6,596 nucleotides of DNA. Origin: Bacteroidota bacterium. Lineage in GTDB: Bacteria > Bacteroidota > Bacteroidia > UKL13-3. Shown here one piece after another: positions 5,523 through 6,596 of the stretch. Both the position numbers and the translations under genes were made by a program. Location of the stretch: positions 1 through 6,596 of the forward strand of contig RDYC01000320.1 in NCBI GenBank assembly GCA_004293295.1, read 5' to 3'. The stretch's first letter is position 1; each line of letters starts with the position of its first letter. The notes under the pieces are model-generated. The model was not told the origin of the DNA. It saw nothing but the letters and a program-made list of their open reading frames with translations, and did no database searches.

Positions 5523-6596
5523 ATGGTGAATCGCCATACCAGCTTACCCAATATTGTTGTACGCAGCATGGTAACCTTATCTCCCTGGGTGTCGTAAATT
5601 TGGTTTACAATAAGAAAGAAGTCTGTGCCAATTTCAGGAATTACCTGTAACCTGAAATTAAAGCTCATTTGCTCCTGTGCGCTATTCCATTGGGTAAGCA
5701 CTGAGCCAAATACATTTGGGTTGATGGCGTATTCTATCCTACTGCCTATTAAATCGGTTCGCAGATTACCTTGCGGCAGTTTAATATCGTTTAACTCATA
5801 ACGTAAATTCACGTTAAAAAACTTCCCTGTTCTCCAAAAAAGCTCTGACCGCAATTGTGTGGTGGTTCCTTCATAAAACTCTCCCCTTACCAAGCGGCTT
5901 GCCAAAGACAACGTGCGGCCCCTGAAGGTGCGAATTTCGGTGGACGTTTGCCGCCACCAGTAGGTTCCTTTAGGGATAACAATATCATTACCAATACGAA
6001 AATCATTGATGAGTCCTTCTGCTACAATGCGGTAATCCATGGTAAACCGCTCCCCTTTTCTTGTTTCTAGTCCAAAATATTGCACCCTATATTCAAAGGA
6101 TTGTAAGTCTCGCGTATCATCATATTGCGCATTGGTAAAACTTATGGGAGCAAACTCAAACTGCCGAATCCATTTAAACCTGTTTTTTGGACGCGGCTTA
6201 TAAGCAAATTCTGCAAAAGACTCTATAAAATTTTGCCTCAACAATAACCCAATTTCAGGATTGAACTCTTGCGGACTTCGCTGGGTTGACGCAAACAGGC
6301 TAAACTTATCATTGGGATAGCTAATAAAAGCTCGGTAAGCAAAGGCCTCAGGTTGGTAAGCTGTATCTGTTCGGTGCGTTTTAACAATTGCCCAACCTAT
6401 ATCCAAGTTTTTATTCTTAAAGAATTCAGCCGTACTGAATCTGCCATTTACACCTGCTGTGGTATAAAAATCTCCGTTGACGAATTTATTTGTAAGCATC
6501 GCCCCCATTACACTTTGTTTACCTACATCCTGTCGCCAACTGGCTGCGCTATAATTGGTCCCTATATAAGAATTTTCTAAATCCCCTGTTTGTAAA
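5519..6596 (-). CDS. DUF5916-type protein, C-terminal part (open at right edge)
   Basis: The frame is open from the right edge (first full codon 6595-6593) to the stop at 5519-5521, giving 358 residues. An internal ATG at 6508 is not the start, because the frame continues upstream with coherent sequence (GTNYSAASWRQDVGKQSVMGAML). The alternating polar and aromatic strands, the early GKQSVMGAMLTNKF segment, the middle LETRKGERFTMDYR and the ending FFLIVNQ to KLVWRFTI resemble the DUF5916 family of Bacteroidota. These usually follow an N-terminal CBM9-like domain in proteins of about 700-900 residues; that half would lie to the right. The repeated strands suggest an outer-membrane barrel, but no function is known to me. 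It converges on the phosphodiesterase gene with a 4-bp overlap and no terminator between. The family call is from memory of the pattern. Confidence 0.72.
   Translation of the reverse strand, partial: LQTGDLENSYIGTNYSAASWRQDVGKQSVMGAMLTNKFVNGDFYTTAGVNGRFSTAEFFKNKNLDIGWAIVKTHRTDTAYQPEAFAYRAFISYPNDKFSLFASTQRSPQEFNPEIGLLLRQNFIESFAEFAYKPRPKNRFKWIRQFEFAPISFTNAQYDDTRDLQSFEYRVQYFGLETRKGERFTMDYRIVAEGLINDFRIGNDIVIPKGTYWWRQTSTEIRTFRGRTLSLASRLVRGEFYEGTTTQLRSELFWRTGKFFNVNLRYELNDIKLPQGNLRTDLIGSRIEYAINPNVFGSVLTQWNSAQEQMSFNFRLQVIPEIGTDFFLIVNQIYDTQGDKVTMLRTTILGKLVWRFTI

Noticed and set aside
5855..6580. Plus-strand reading frames of 71 and 75 codons
   Set aside because: They are antisense to the DUF5916 protein, whose frame is continuous and coherent through both.

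Overview
The window looks like a chromosomal segment of a Bacteroidota member, probably environmental and near the Cytophagia, Chitinophagia or Sphingobacteriia. The signs are AT-rich DNA, no Shine-Dalgarno sequences, TAnnTTTG-type promoter boxes just before start codons, a C-terminal type IX secretion (T9SS) sorting domain, a DUF5916-type protein, and signal peptides that end before Gln. I cannot name a species.

Layout from left to right. Positions 1-1277 (minus) hold the first 425 codons of a predicted outer-membrane protein with a helical middle and the start of a beta-barrel; it runs off the left edge. Positions 1278 to about 1708 are very AT-rich and hold no gene, only a plausible promoter for the left gene. 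Positions about 1709-2161 hold a striking GT-rich intergenic repeat array. It is built from degenerate 20-bp units whose TGTG cores alternate 9 and 11 bp apart, interspersed with blocks in the opposite orientation. It stops 3 bp before the stop codon of a small three-helix membrane protein (2165-2455, minus). Upstream of that gene on the same strand is surE (2520-3296, minus), and the two probably form an operon.

The roughly 130-bp gap upstream of surE is a divergent promoter region. The right-hand gene (3429-5522, plus) encodes a secreted, multidomain glycerophosphodiester phosphodiesterase: signal peptide, GDPD domain, LamG-like domain, a small Ig-like surface domain and a T9SS type A sorting tail. 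It converges on the 3' part of a DUF5916 protein (5519-6595, minus, open at the right edge). The two stop codons share one TTAA.

Functionally this is a cell-envelope and phosphate-ester neighbourhood: a cytoplasmic nucleotidase (SurE), a surface phosphodiesterase, and two predicted outer-membrane or barrel proteins. Nothing shows that they form one pathway. No rRNA, tRNA, CRISPR, transposase or phage gene was seen. The least explained element is the repeat array.
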